A DNA stretch of 13,566 bases. Source: Acidobacteriaceae bacterium. GTDB lineage: Bacteria > Acidobacteriota > Terriglobia > Terriglobales > Acidobacteriaceae. A model generated the notes under the pieces. That model was not told where the DNA came from. It saw only the letters and a program-made list of their open reading frames with translations, and made no database searches. Within the stretch, counting starts at the first letter, position 1; every line of letters starts with the position of its first letter. Location of the stretch: NCBI GenBank assembly GCA_030040115.1, contig JASHUH010000425.1, positions 1-13,566 on the forward strand, in the 5' to 3' direction. The position numbers were made by a program, and so were the translations under genes. Of this stretch, positions 13,398 to 13,566 are shown piece by piece.

Positions 13398-13566
13398 ATG
13401 CCGCACCAAGAAGCCACATTCGCGCACCGTGAAAACCGTGACGGCGCCATCGATTCCATTTGCCGGCGCTGTTTCGTCACCGTGGGCACGTCGGTGCGGG
13501 AGGTTGAACTGGAGCAGACGGAGAAAAATCACGCCTGCGATCCGGCCCTGCTGGAGCGCTGGAATC
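13398..13566 (+). CDS. Small CxxC...HxC zinc-binding-type protein (partial, runs off right edge)
   Basis: The first 56 residues are visible. MPHQEATFAHREN leads to D-x-IDSIC22-x2-C25-F-x-TV, then an acidic helical stretch (VREVELEQTEKN), H45-A-C47-D. The order FxHR...IxxIC-x2-CF-x-TV...E...HxCDP is that of a small-protein family common in Acidobacteriota, whose Cys/His set probably binds zinc; the function is unknown. The ATG is the earliest possible start because the codon just before it (13395-13397) is an in-frame TAA. GGGG 9 nt upstream is a weak ribosome site. A four-codon frame (ATG 13383, MGFA) ends at that same TAA. Confidence 0.65.
   Translation, partial: MPHQEATFAHRENRDGAIDSICRRCFVTVGTSVREVELEQTEKNHACDPALLERWN

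Noticed and set aside
13287..13532. An 81-codon minus-strand frame at the right edge
   Set aside because: The plus strand of the same segment encodes the recognisable CxxC...HxC protein start, and the minus-strand product has no motif.

Overview
The window reads as GC-rich chromosomal DNA of a soil-type Gram-negative bacterium, most likely an Acidobacteriota (Terriglobia) member. The assignment is an inference from four things: a lipoprotein built of DUF4382 plus repeated DUF5666-type units, a short CxxC...HxC protein at the right edge, paired GC hairpins of the 'ggggcttaaagcccc' kind in a gene-poor stretch, and an outer-membrane barrel ending in Phe. No rRNA, tRNA, CRISPR array, transposase or phage gene was seen.

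Layout. Positions 1-45 look like the last codons of an unidentified gene. A coiled-coil/zinc-ribbon protein (60-845) follows, then a secreted lipoprotein (1134-2666). A 10-bp hairpin sits in the convergent gap before a minus-strand operon. That operon reads, in transcription order, a UbiA-superfamily prenyltransferase resembling decaprenyl-phosphate phosphoribosyltransferase (7419-6445), a large polytopic membrane protein resembling GT-C glycosyltransferases (6398-4815), and an ABC-F ATPase (4808-2802) that starts only 6 nt after the previous stop. A 392-nt divergent intergenic region separates it from a tight plus-strand operon: a small YTDPETG membrane protein (7812-8063), a NoeA-like SAM methyltransferase with an extra N-terminal domain (8060-9550), and a membrane-anchored alkaline-phosphatase/sulfatase-superfamily hydrolase (9547-11085). 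Both junctions in that operon are 4-nt start/stop overlaps. A minus-strand outer-membrane barrel gene (11602-11057) overlaps the hydrolase tail to tail by 29 nt.

From 11603 to 13397 the DNA is gene-poor and holds inverted repeats, a polypyrimidine tract, paired hairpins, a dispersed-repeat-like segment, one doubtful minus-strand gene (12929-12489) and a 13-nt tandem duplication. The start of a small zinc-binding protein gene (from 13398) runs off the right edge.

How the genes may work together (inference). The divergent pair of operons contains most of the pieces expected of an envelope-glycan module: an enzyme that loads a phosphopentose onto a polyprenyl phosphate, a membrane protein that could use polyprenyl-linked sugars on the outer face, a methyltransferase, and a periplasmic hydrolase/transferase of the alkaline phosphatase fold. 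NoeC (homologous to the first enzyme) and NoeA (homologous to the methyltransferase) are both known from rhizobial Nod-factor decoration. No epimerase pair (DprE1/DprE2) is present, so the sugar may stay ribose or the missing steps may lie elsewhere. This module is the best candidate in the window for an undescribed system.
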